From the NCBI GenBank assembly GCA_963794155.1, contig CAWCCX010000016.1, positions 496,001 to 560,000 on the forward strand: a stretch of 64,000 nt of DNA, given 5' to 3'. Numbering within the stretch: the stretch's first letter is position 1; every line of letters begins with the position of its first letter. The notes beneath the pieces are model-generated. The model saw nothing but the letters and a program-made list of their open reading frames with translations. It had not been told where the DNA came from and searched no databases. Made by a program: the position numbers and the translations under genes. Shown here one piece after another: positions 29,503-36,891 of the stretch. Source of the stretch: Roseiarcus sp963794155 (lineage in GTDB: Bacteria; Pseudomonadota; Alphaproteobacteria; Rhizobiales; Beijerinckiaceae).

Positions 29503-29982
29503 TCAAAGCCCCAATTCGGTCAGCCCGGGATGCTCATCGGGACGGCGGCCGGCGGGCCAGAAGTATTTTCGCTCCGTCTCGGCAATCGGCAGGTCGTTGA
29601 TGCTGGCGATGCGTCTGCGCATCAGGCCGTGTTGATTGAACTCCCAGAGTTCGTTGCCGTAAGAGCGAAACCAGTGGCCGCTGTCGTCATGCCATTCGTA
29701 GGCGAAGCGAACCGCCATGCGGTTTTCGCGAAACCCCCACAGCTCCTTGATGAGCCGGTAGTCCAATTCCTTGCTCCATTTGCGGATCAGGAACGCGCGG
29801 ATGGCCTCTCGGCCCTCGAGGAACTCGACCCGGTTGCGCCATTTACTGTCGACCGTGTAGGCCAGCGACACGCGCGCTGGATCACGGCTGTTCCAGGCAT
29901 CCTCGGCGAGACGGACTTTTTGCGCCGCCGTTTCCGGCATGAACGGCGGCAGCGGCGGACGGTCGGTCGTGTCCACGGTCAA
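29503..29982 (-). CDS. DUF1348 / NTF2-like protein
   Basis: A 159-aa cytoplasmic protein of the SnoaL/NTF2-like fold. Family blocks are AQKVRLAEDAWNSRDPARVS, DSKWRNRVEFLEGREAI, FLIRKWSKELDYRLIKELW, FRENRMAVRFAYEWHDD and WRF/FRSYGNELWEF. These proteins are cone-shaped with a hydrophobic pocket; the reaction is unknown. It converges on the cyclase gene 11 bases away and is not coupled to a neighbour. Confidence 0.87.
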   Translation of the reverse strand: MTVDTTDRPPLPPFMPETAAQKVRLAEDAWNSRDPARVSLAYTVDSKWRNRVEFLEGREAIRAFLIRKWSKELDYRLIKELWGFRENRMAVRFAYEWHDDSGHWFRSYGNELWEFNQHGLMRRRIASINDLPIAETERKYFWPAGRRPDEHPGLTELGL

Positions 29983-30072
29983 TCTCCCTTCGCGGCAAAC
30001 TGCGCGCGCAGCGCACGTTTTCGGACTTGAGCGCGTTGAGCCGCGCCCAAAGCGGTCGTGTCAATTTTCCCT

Positions 30073-30489
30073 CTACTCAAAAGGATTCGCCAATTTGACA
30101 CCCAGGCCCTCGAAATCGGCGACATTGCGGGTGACCAGCGTGAGGTCGTTGACGAGAGCGATCGCAGCGATCTGCTTGTCGAGCGCATGGTCCGGGTCTG
30201 GGACCTTTAGACAGCCCCAGACCTGCGCGGCGTCCGCATCAAAGGCGAGGATGCGTTCGCCAAATGAGCCAACGACGGTCGCCAACCATGCTTCGAGACG
30301 TTCCGCCTGATCGACGTCGCCGCGGCGACGGATAAGCTCGACGCCACGGCGCAACTCGCCCACTGAAACAGCGGAAAGAAAGACCGGGTCGCCGGAAGCG
30401 GCGGCATTTTCGAAGAACGAGACGACGCCTCGGTTCGCCATCGCGTTCTTTCGCGCCTCGCTAACGACGTTGGTGTCAATCAAGTACAT
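30073..30489 (-). CDS. PIN-domain toxin, FitB/VapC type
   Basis: A 138-aa predicted ribonuclease. Acidic metal ligands of the PIN fold are visible: Asp5 in IDTNVVSE, Glu in SVGELRRGVE, Asp in DPDHALDKQIAAIA and Asp in LVTRNVADFEGLG. Its ATG lies within the end of the antitoxin gene (10-base overlap), the normal toxin-antitoxin order. FitB-like proteins share the KVPDPDHALDKQIAAIAL stretch pattern seen here. The likely target is RNA; the antitoxin would hold it inactive. Confidence 0.9.
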   Translation of the reverse strand: MYLIDTNVVSEARKNAMANRGVVSFFENAAASGDPVFLSAVSVGELRRGVELIRRRGDVDQAERLEAWLATVVGSFGERILAFDADAAQVWGCLKVPDPDHALDKQIAAIALVNDLTLVTRNVADFEGLGVKLANPFE

Positions 30490-30713
30490 TCGAGGGGCGT
30501 CCTGCCGAAGTCGACGCGTTCGAAATCCGCGTCAACGCCGACTGCGGGCATCAACGCCAGAACTTCGGCGAAGGTGCGCCGGCGGGGACGTCCGAGCGCC
30601 GCCGCGAGGATCGCACGATGTTCGGCCTCCGCGCTGCGACCGTGCGCCCCGGCACGCTCCTTGAGAGCCCGAACGAGTTCTTCGTCGACCCCGCGAACGA
30701 GCAGGTCAGGCAT
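30480..30713 (-). CDS. Ribbon-helix-helix antitoxin, FitA-like
   Basis: A 77-aa protein. Residues 1-40 form a ribbon-helix-helix DNA-binding domain: DLLVRGVDEELVRALKERA, then GRSAEAEHRAIL, as in FitA (GRSTEAEIR in Neisseria). The C-terminal 35 residues should wrap the PIN toxin. It should both neutralise the toxin and repress its own promoter. A palindrome at 30743-30758 sits about 30 bases upstream of its start. Confidence 0.88.
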   Translation of the reverse strand: MPDLLVRGVDEELVRALKERAGAHGRSAEAEHRAILAAALGRPRRRTFAEVLALMPAVGVDADFERVDFGRTPLECT

Positions 30714-30742
30714 GTCTTCGGCGCTCCAATTGTTCTATGCTA

Positions 30743-30758
30743 GCGATGATATCATTGC
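30743..30758. promoter_or_regulatory. Candidate antitoxin operator palindrome
   Basis: GCGATGATATCATTGC has a perfect 10-bp core (ATGATATCAT) and two further matching flanking pairs (GC/GC). It lies in the promoter region of the antitoxin gene on the minus strand. TGATATCA-like cores fit FitAB/VapBC operators. Confidence 0.45.
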
Positions 30759-30857
30759 TCCCGGCCGACGACAAGCGCGGATGTCCATGAACCGTCCGAC
30801 GCGGCCGCTCCGTTCCTCGCAACGACCATCGGCGGCCAAAATCGCTGTCGCCGCCGG

Positions 30858-33815
30858 CTACTGGGCCGCCTGGACGTTTGGAAACGCGATCTCGATCAGG
30901 GTGCCCTGCTCTCGGCGGCTCTTGATCGAGAACTCGGCCTTGTTGGCCTCGACCAGCGCCTTGGTCAGCGGCAGGCCAAGGCCGGCCCCACCTTTGCCGG
31001 CCTGACCGACTTGGCCGAACGGCGCGAGCGCGAGGCCGACCTCGTTCTCGTTCATGCCAACGCCGGTGTCGCGCACCCGGATCACCGCCTGTCCGGCGGC
31101 GTCGACCGCGGTCGAGACGATCACTTGCCCGCCCGGCTCGTTGAACTTCACCGCATTCGACATCAGGTTCAGCATGATCTGCCTGAGCGAGCGCTCGTCG
31201 ACCATCACCCGCGGCAGGCGGTCGTGCAGCGAGACACGCATGATGACCCGCTCGCGCGCGGCCTGCGGTTGCATCAGTGACACGCATTCGCGGATGACGC
31301 TGTTGGCGTCAACGGCGGCGAAGGCGAGCTCGAGTTTGCCCGCCTCGATCTTGCTCAAATCGAGCAGGTCGTCGGCGAGACTCATCACATGGCTGCCGGA
31401 GGCGTGGATGTCCTTGAGGTAGTCCTTGTAGCGCTCGTTGCCGACCGGGCCGAAACGTTCCTCCATCATCACTTCGGCAAAACCAAGAATGGCGTGCAGG
31501 GGGGTGCGGATTTCGTGGCTGACTTGGGCGAGAAATTCCGTCTTGGCGGCGCTCGCGACCTCGGCGGCGTCGCGTGTGGCGATGAGCCGCCGCTCAGCCT
31601 CGCGCTCGCGGCTCAAGTCGCGCGTGAGCGCGCAAAAATGCGGCGCGTCGGCCGGCCCGATCCGCGCCAGCGTCAGGGCCAACGGAATCGGCCCGCCGCC
31701 GCGATCGCGCCCGATGACCTGCAGCGGGCGAAAGGCCGCTTCGGCCTCTCCGGCGCTGCTTAGGGATTCGAGCCTTATGGTCGTCTCGGGGTGGCTCTGC
31801 GGCGCGAGCAGCATCAAGACGCTCTCGCCGGCGATCTCATTTTGGCGGTAGCCGAACAGCCGCTCGGCCGGCTCGTTGAGGGATAGGATGCGGCCGGCCG
31901 TATCGAGCGTGACCGCGCCGTCGGTCGCCCGGTCGAGCATCGCCTGAAGGTCGCTCGCCGCCCCGTTGCGCATGGGCGCCCCGCGCTCCGCCGCGCGCAG
32001 CCTGGCGTGCAGTTCGGCTTCCGGCGAGCGACGCAAGGCAATCAGCGTCGCCGGGGCGCCGTCCCACCCGATCGCCTGGGCGCGCCCGTCGACGGACAAG
32101 ATTTGCCCGTCGGCCCTGACGATCGCGACCGAGCCCGCATCCTCCGCCGCCATCCGTTGCGGATCGTGGTCGCGGAACATCGCGGCGAGCCCGTTCGCCG
32201 CCTCGAATTCCGCAAAATCGCGATAGCCGAGGAGATCGAGCAGCGTCCGGTTGGCATAGAGAGCGCGCGCGTCGCGGGCGACGAGAACGCCGATCGGCAG
32301 ACGGTCGAGAACGGCGCCGGCGTTGCGCAGAATCTCCTCGTCGTTGGCGGCCGCGGCGCCCTCCGGCCCCGCCGGCGGTTGGGCAGGCCAGGCGATCCCC
32401 GGCTCCGCCCGTTCGCCCGAGCTCTCGTCGCGGGAAGCCGGCGGTCGCCCCACCAGAGCGCGCGCGATCTCGCGGAACGCGTCACGCTCGCTCCGGCTGA
32501 GTTCGACGCTGCCGGGGGCCGAGTCGTGCGGCGGCTCGCGGAGGCTCAGCCCGTCGAGCGCGCCCGGGCGGATCGGTACGATGTTCGACGCCGCGGGAAG
32601 CGGCGCCTGGCGAAGGACGTAAATCTCTGCGGTGCGCTCGGCCGGCGCCGCCTCGACCGCGTCCGGCTCAGAAACATCGGCCGTCGGCGCTTCGGTCTCG
32701 CCCGTCCCAGACCGCGCCGGAGCCGGTTCGCTTTCGTCCGCCTCCAGGGAAGCATTGGGCGCAGACGCTGCTCCGGCGCCATCTGGAGGCGCGAGATCCA
32801 TGTCCAACGGTTCCGCGGCGCCATGGGGCGCTTCGGGCTCGGCTTCAGGTTGGTCGGCGGCCGGAGCATGGCCGGGCTCGACCGCCATTGCTTCAGGCGG
32901 CTGACCGTCTTCCCCAGGCGCCGGCGCCGCCTCGGCCTGGGGCGAAGAGGCGGGCTCGATGTCCTCGCCAAGCACCCCAAAGCCGCGATAGCCCAAAAAT
33001 TCGCGGTTGCGCCCGAACAGCGGCGCCGCCGAAAGCGCGACCGCCCGGCGCCGATCCGAATCCGGGAGCGGCCAGCCGACGCCGACGCCGGCGAAGGTCT
33101 GCCGCCGGCCAAGGACACGAACGAGTTCGTCGCCGCTGTCGAATTCGGCGCGGCGGACCAGAGCTTCGACGGTCTCGCCGCGGCGCGGCGCGTTGGCTGC
33201 GACGGCGGCGACAAGCACCGCATGCGCGGGACCAAACCGGCCCTCCTCGTCCAGGGTCCACAGGAAGCGCGAATTGGAGGGCGGCGGCCCCAAATCCGCC
33301 GTCGCCGGATCCTCGAACGGCGGAGCGGCGCGTTGGTCGGGTTCGGCGCTCGCGACTCCCAAGGCGGGAATCGACGCCAAAAGCCAAGTCGCGCCCCCGG
33401 GGCCGCAGACGCGGGCGCAACGCAGATTGACGCTCATCGGCCGCCGGTCGACGACAAAACGCATGCCCTCCAGCCGCGCCGGCTCGCCGACGGGCATCGT
33501 CGCCGCGAGATGGCGCAGGCGCCGGGCGCTCGGCCCCTCGCCCCGGATGAGCCGAGCTTCGAGCGCTTTGGCGTCGCTGACCCCGAACAAGGCGAGAAGG
33601 GCCGGGCTCGCTTCGATGATCCGCAGCGGCGGGAACCCAATCGCGAACCGCGCGTGGTCCCGTAGCCAGTCCGGCGGCGCCAGCTGCGGGTCGAAACCGG
33701 CGGCTTCCTCTTGCGGCTGGACCGCGGGTTCAGCGGCGGACGACGGCGGTTGGGTCAAAGTCGGCGCTCGTGAATGGCGATGGATCGCGCGGGCGGCGGC
33801 CGATCGGGCCGACAA
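30858..33815 (-). CDS. PdhS-like multi-PAS sensor histidine kinase
   Basis: A 985-aa soluble kinase. It has an N-terminal PAS-like region (residues about 50-110, FAIGFPPLRIIEASPALLAL), then a long Pro/Glu/Ala-rich low-complexity stretch (about 290-440). Two further PAS domains follow (about 500-610 and 635-740, the second with ILSLNEPAERLFGYRQNEI). The HisKA has His767 in QVSHEIRTPLHAILGFAE, and the HATPase_c has LNLMSNAVKFNEPGG and GGAGLGLPL. The HisKA sequence (GFAEVMMEERFGP, YLKDIHASGSHV) is that of PleC/DivJ/PdhS cell-cycle kinases that act on DivK in Rhizobiales. No membrane helix suggests the PdhS branch. This assignment is by family resemblance. Confidence 0.85.
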   Translation of the reverse strand: MSARSAAARAIHRHSRAPTLTQPPSSAAEPAVQPQEEAAGFDPQLAPPDWLRDHARFAIGFPPLRIIEASPALLALFGVSDAKALEARLIRGEGPSARRLRHLAATMPVGEPARLEGMRFVVDRRPMSVNLRCARVCGPGGATWLLASIPALGVASAEPDQRAAPPFEDPATADLGPPPSNSRFLWTLDEEGRFGPAHAVLVAAVAANAPRRGETVEALVRRAEFDSGDELVRVLGRRQTFAGVGVGWPLPDSDRRRAVALSAAPLFGRNREFLGYRGFGVLGEDIEPASSPQAEAAPAPGEDGQPPEAMAVEPGHAPAADQPEAEPEAPHGAAEPLDMDLAPPDGAGAASAPNASLEADESEPAPARSGTGETEAPTADVSEPDAVEAAPAERTAEIYVLRQAPLPAASNIVPIRPGALDGLSLREPPHDSAPGSVELSRSERDAFREIARALVGRPPASRDESSGERAEPGIAWPAQPPAGPEGAAAANDEEILRNAGAVLDRLPIGVLVARDARALYANRTLLDLLGYRDFAEFEAANGLAAMFRDHDPQRMAAEDAGSVAIVRADGQILSVDGRAQAIGWDGAPATLIALRRSPEAELHARLRAAERGAPMRNGAASDLQAMLDRATDGAVTLDTAGRILSLNEPAERLFGYRQNEIAGESVLMLLAPQSHPETTIRLESLSSAGEAEAAFRPLQVIGRDRGGGPIPLALTLARIGPADAPHFCALTRDLSREREAERRLIATRDAAEVASAAKTEFLAQVSHEIRTPLHAILGFAEVMMEERFGPVGNERYKDYLKDIHASGSHVMSLADDLLDLSKIEAGKLELAFAAVDANSVIRECVSLMQPQAARERVIMRVSLHDRLPRVMVDERSLRQIMLNLMSNAVKFNEPGGQVIVSTAVDAAGQAVIRVRDTGVGMNENEVGLALAPFGQVGQAGKGGAGLGLPLTKALVEANKAEFSIKSRREQGTLIEIAFPNVQAAQ

Positions 33816-33925
33816 CTCGGGCTTTATCGTTAGTGAAGGTTTAACGCCGTTGCCGGGATTTCACCACGGCCCTGGCGCGGCTGATTGGCGGCACAGTTAA
33901 AATTATTGGGTGCGGCGCAAAATAT

Positions 33926-33938
33926 GTTGCACTGCAAC
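33926..33938. promoter_or_regulatory. Candidate PhaR operator (GTTGCACTGCAAC)
   Basis: A perfect 13-bp dyad containing TGC-N3-GCA, the arrangement bound by the PHB-sensing repressor PhaR in alphaproteobacteria. It lies 67 bases before the first phasin ATG. Confidence 0.55.
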
Positions 33939-34005
33939 AAAAAGGCCGCTATAGAGCCCTCAAACACCGGGCGCCGATTCGTGGTCGGAGCCGAAAGGGA
34001 AGAAA

Positions 34006-34371
34006 ATGTCCAATTCGCCGTTTGAGATTCCAAATGAGTTGCGCGACTTCGCTGAGCGAAGCGTCGAACAGGCGCGGAAGGCGTTCGAGGGCTTCCTCAC
34101 CGTCGCCCAGCGCGCGTCCGGCGTCGCGGGCGATGCGACCCATACCTCGCAAAGCGGCGCGAAATCGGTCAGCGCGCACGTGCTGGCCTATACCGAGCAG
34201 AATGTGAACGCCGCCTTCGATCTGGCTCACAAGCTGGTCAAGGCGAAGGATCCCCAGGAGGCTCTGACGCTCCAGAGCGAATACATGAAGGCTCAGATCG
34301 CGGTCTTGCAGAGCCAGGTCAAGGAGCTCAGCGCCCTCATTCAGAAGAGCGTGACGCCCGGCTCAACCTGA
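34006..34371 (+). CDS. Phasin family protein
   Basis: A 121-aa phasin, a small amphipathic helical protein that coats polyhydroxybutyrate granules. Typical blocks are PNELRDFAERSVEQARKAFEGF, NVNAAFDLAHKLVKAKDP and LQSEYMKAQIAVLQSQVKEL. GGGAAGAAA at 33997-34004 is the ribosome site. The PhaR-like palindrome upstream suggests derepression when PHB granules form. A second phasin gene follows after 75 bases. Close in size to PhaP of rhizobia. Confidence 0.92.
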   Translation: MSNSPFEIPNELRDFAERSVEQARKAFEGFLTVAQRASGVAGDATHTSQSGAKSVSAHVLAYTEQNVNAAFDLAHKLVKAKDPQEALTLQSEYMKAQIAVLQSQVKELSALIQKSVTPGST

Positions 34372-34446
34372 GCCCCGGCGCCGTTTCGTCAGAAGTCGAT
34401 CTTCAACCCACCCATCAATCGCCAACCCAAACGTCGAGGTTTTGTC

Positions 34447-34962
34447 ATGGCTACTGCACCGAAGAAAAGCACCGCCGCCCAGTCGGTTTCCGCCGCCGCT
34501 CCCGTCGAGGCTGCCGGCGCCGCGACCAAGGCCGTCCTGCCTACGGCGCCGCAAATCGTGGCGCCGGTCGAGGAGATTCAAGCGAGCTTCCGCAGCGCGC
34601 TCGAAAAGAGCGTTGTCGAATCGCGCGCCGCCTTCGCCAAGGCCAAGACCCACGCCGACGAAACGGCGAGCGCGTTTGAGGTCAGCTTCGCCGCCGCCAA
34701 GGACGGCGCGTTCGCCATCAACGCCAAGGCTATCGAGGCGCTGCGGGCCAATGCGGACGCGAATTTCGATTTCATGAAGTCGGTGTTCGCGGCCAAGTCG
34801 TTGGCCGACGTCATTGCGCTCCAGTCCGAATTCGCCCGCAAGCAGGTCGAAACAATGACCAGCCAGACCAAGGACATCGGCGCCCTGACGCAAAAGGCGA
34901 TGGCCGACGCGGTCGAACCGATCAAGGAACAGGTCGCGAAGTCCTTCAAGATCGCTGTCTGA
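34447..34962 (+). CDS. Phasin family protein (longer paralogue)
   Basis: A 171-aa phasin. An Ala/Pro/Lys-rich N-terminus of about 40 residues precedes the phasin domain, with FRSALEKSVVESRAAFAKAK, ANADANFDFMKSVFAAKSL and LQSEFARKQVETMTSQTKDI. The alanine-rich N-terminus may bind DNA or PhaC in some relatives, which is not shown here. Two hairpins, the second followed by T4, lie just after the stop, ending the phasin unit. Confidence 0.92.
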   Translation: MATAPKKSTAAQSVSAAAPVEAAGAATKAVLPTAPQIVAPVEEIQASFRSALEKSVVESRAAFAKAKTHADETASAFEVSFAAAKDGAFAINAKAIEALRANADANFDFMKSVFAAKSLADVIALQSEFARKQVETMTSQTKDIGALTQKAMADAVEPIKEQVAKSFKIAV

Positions 34963-34980
34963 TCGGGATTTTGCGCCTCT

Positions 34981-35045
34981 GGCGGCGCGCTCCTCCCTCG
35001 CGCCGCCAATGGACGCCGTCCGCCGTTGCGGGCGGCGTCCTTTTA
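34981..35045 (+). terminator. Tandem hairpins, second a rho-independent terminator
   Basis: GGCGGCGCG (34981-34989) pairs with CGCGCCGCC (35000-35008). Next, GGACGCCG (35011-35018) pairs with CGGCGTCC (35033-35040) with additional CCGC/GCGG inner pairs, followed by TTTT at 35041-35044. It ends phasin transcription before tRNA-His. Confidence 0.8.
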
Positions 35046-35128
35046 TCGCCAGCCGCGGGTAGCCATTCGCTGGAGCGCTGATCTTGCGCGCCCTCCGCTT
35101 TGACACTAGTTTCCCGGCCCACCATCGG

Positions 35129-35205
35129 GCCGCCATAGCTCAGTTGGTTAGAGCGCTAGATTGTGGATCTAGAGGTCCCCCGTTCGAGCCGGGGTGGCGG
35201 TACCA
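35129..35205 (+). tRNA. tRNA-His (GTG anticodon)
   Basis: A 77-base cloverleaf with encoded CCA. The acceptor stem is GCCGCCA / TGGCGGT, the D-arm contains AGCTCAGTTGGTTAGAGC, the anticodon loop is TTGTGGA, and the T-arm is CCCCGTTCGAGCCGGGG. The G1:U72 pair with A73, instead of C73 opposite an extra G, is the alphaproteobacterial tRNA-His form. Its 3' 48 bases serve as the integration site of the following island, and the gene remains intact. Confidence 0.96.
35158..35205 (+). repeat. attL: 48-bp tRNA-His 3' end, left boundary of genomic island
   Basis: These 48 bases, from the anticodon stem to CCA, recur without a mismatch at 62513-62560. Sequence differs immediately outside (T versus A before; ATT versus TCA after). 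This is the direct repeat left by a site-specific integrase. Confidence 0.95.
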
Positions 35206-35502
35206 ATTATTTCAACGGGTTAGTCCGCGTCTATCGCGCCAGCGAAGGTCCCAGGCGCTCCCGGGGCGCTCCCTACTCCGCTTTGGACGCGCCTCCGACA
35301 ACCGACCCGATGTTGTCGTCTCCATGGACGCAGCGCTTGCGGAGGAGGCCCGTGGATGGTGGTTGGGCCATTGAAAGTCTTGAGGAAAGCGGCTGAACCG
35401 CCAGCCAGCGGTTTGCGCCGGATACCAAAAACCCTCAAACCAACCAACCGTTTGCGCCCGGCGGAATGGCCGCGCTTTTATCTTGCCGTCCGTGGTCGGC
35501 AC
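35206..35502. other. Left end of island, non-coding, with repeat motifs
   Basis: No credible gene. It contains the 20-bp GGCGCTCCC tandem at 35254-35273. It also holds a loose direct repeat, CCAGCCAGCGGTTTGCGCC (35401-35419) and CCAACCAACCGTTTGCGCCC (35440-35459). Such arrays near att suit integrase or excisionase arm sites. Confidence 0.5.
35254..35273 (+). repeat. 20-bp end motif, left copy (possible integrase arm site)
   Basis: GGCGCTCCCGGGGCGCTCCC: two GGCGCTCCC units 11 bases apart, 48 bases inside attL. An identical copy in the same orientation is at 62379-62398. Confidence 0.65.
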
Positions 35503-35584
35503 GTAACCGTCCGGTCTCTGCACAGCTCTTCAGTAGTGCGTTTTCGTACCATTTCAGGTTCTCTGCGGCATTGGAGAATCTCCG

Positions 35585-36469
35585 GTGGCTTCGAAACACT
35601 TCCAGAACAAAGGCCGATGTGAATGGTGGTCGATTCACATGGAGGCATGGCAGCGCAGCGGCCTGTCGCAGCGTCGCTATTGCGCGCAACATCGGCTCAC
35701 TGAGACGACGTTCCTGCGCTGGCGGAAGGCTCTGATGAACGAAAAATCCTTGCAAACGAAGGCCGAATTGTTGCGCGAGGAACAGCGCGAACGCCGACGT
35801 AAAAGGCATATTCGCCTGTCGACCGATATGCGGTCCAAGGCCGTCCAAGCTTACTGGGCGATGCACGTCGAGGCGATGACTTGGGCCGGGATGAGCGCGC
35901 AAGCTTATGCCAAAGCGCATCATCTGTCGTTGCACAGCTTGAAGCGATGGCGCAGCCTTTTCGAAGTTGGCGACGTCGAGATCGACTGGCGAACGCATCT
36001 TCATCCGAGCGCACGCCCTCTGCTTGGTGATAGCCTTAAGGATATCACTAAGGCCCTGCCGGCCGATTTACGGTTGACAAGCGCGACAGAAGAGGCCCCT
36101 GGCCGCGAACAACGGCGGCGCCGCAAGTTCAGCGCGGAAGAAAAGCTCGCGATCGTGCTGGAGAGCGAGCAGCCCGGAGCGACGGTTAGTGGAGTGGCGC
36201 GGGCTTGCGGCGTCGCCGCGGGAGTGCTCTTCCGCTGGCGGGCGGAGCTCGGCTTTAGCCGAGACAAAGCGACTGAATGGGCGTCGGTGGTCTTGGACAG
36301 CGGACCATCCGATCGGCCATCAGGACCAGTTCTGCTGCAAGGACTTCTGCAGGCGACCAGCGGAATGATTGCAGTCGAATCGCAGGACAGACGGCGGGTG
36401 TTCGCAATGGCGGGCGCCGATCCCGATGCAATTCGGCGGAAGGGGGCTGAGCCGGAGACGAACCGATGA
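35585..36469 (+). CDS. tnpA: IS66 accessory protein TnpA (extended form)
   Basis: A 294-aa protein, longer than the usual 100-150 aa. Residues about 15-50 and 88-127 are two copies of a W-x-x-H-x-x-A-x-x-x-S/A-G-x-S motif ending in RWRKAL or RWRSL. Residues about 155-215 hold the standard TnpA helix-turn-helix (RRKFSAEEKLAIVLE, then GVARACGVAAGVLFRWR). TnpA probably binds the element ends. Its stop overlaps the tnpB start (36466-36469). The start is uncertain; other Met codons lie at residues 19 and 51. Confidence 0.85.
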   Translation: MASKHFQNKGRCEWWSIHMEAWQRSGLSQRRYCAQHRLTETTFLRWRKALMNEKSLQTKAELLREEQRERRRKRHIRLSTDMRSKAVQAYWAMHVEAMTWAGMSAQAYAKAHHLSLHSLKRWRSLFEVGDVEIDWRTHLHPSARPLLGDSLKDITKALPADLRLTSATEEAPGREQRRRRKFSAEEKLAIVLESEQPGATVSGVARACGVAAGVLFRWRAELGFSRDKATEWASVVLDSGPSDRPSGPVLLQGLLQATSGMIAVESQDRRRVFAMAGADPDAIRRKGAEPETNR

Positions 36470-36819
36470 TGATCGTGCCGGCCGGCGTGAAAGTGCATCT
36501 GGCTCTTGGCTATACCGACATGCGCAAAGGTCTTGATGGGCTCGCCACGCTCGTCCAGGAGCACCTCAAAAAGGACCCCTTTTCCGGCCATTTGTTTGCG
36601 TTCCGGGGGAAGAGCGCGCGCAAGCTGAAGATCCTGTTCTGGGACGGCAATGGTCTCTGCCTGTTCACCAAGCGGCTCGATCAGGGCGGCTTCATCTGGC
36701 CGCGGATGAGCGATCCCGGCGGTACGGTGACGCTCTCTCCAGCGCAGCTCGCCATGCTGATTGAAGGCATCGACTGGCGATCTCCGGAACGTGTATGGAG
36801 GCCGGCTTTGGCAGGCTAA
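36466..36819 (+). CDS. tnpB: IS66 accessory protein TnpB
   Basis: A 117-aa protein of the IS66 Orf2 family, required for transposition in this group but with no defined enzymatic role. Family blocks are VHLALGYTDMRKGLDGLATLV, HLFAFRGKSARKLKILFWDGNG and LCLFTKRLDQGGFIWP, all intact. It overlaps tnpA by four bases and is followed by tnpC after 72 bases. The TnpB of IS66 is unrelated to the RNA-guided TnpB of IS200/605. Confidence 0.95.
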   Translation: MMIVPAGVKVHLALGYTDMRKGLDGLATLVQEHLKKDPFSGHLFAFRGKSARKLKILFWDGNGLCLFTKRLDQGGFIWPRMSDPGGTVTLSPAQLAMLIEGIDWRSPERVWRPALAG

Positions 36820-36891
36820 AAAGCTGCAGAAATCCGCATAGAATCGAGCGAAGTCGCTTCTTCGAATCAACCGAATCGGGTAGATTCGAGC

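Noticed and set aside
35411..35460. GTTTGCGCC sequences as IS66 left end
   Set aside because: The true end is at 35503, where 21 bases match the right end and the TCGGCAC duplication fits.
36466..36819. RNA-guided nuclease TnpB
   Set aside because: This TnpB is the IS66 accessory protein, unrelated to IS200/605 TnpB; no omega-RNA context.
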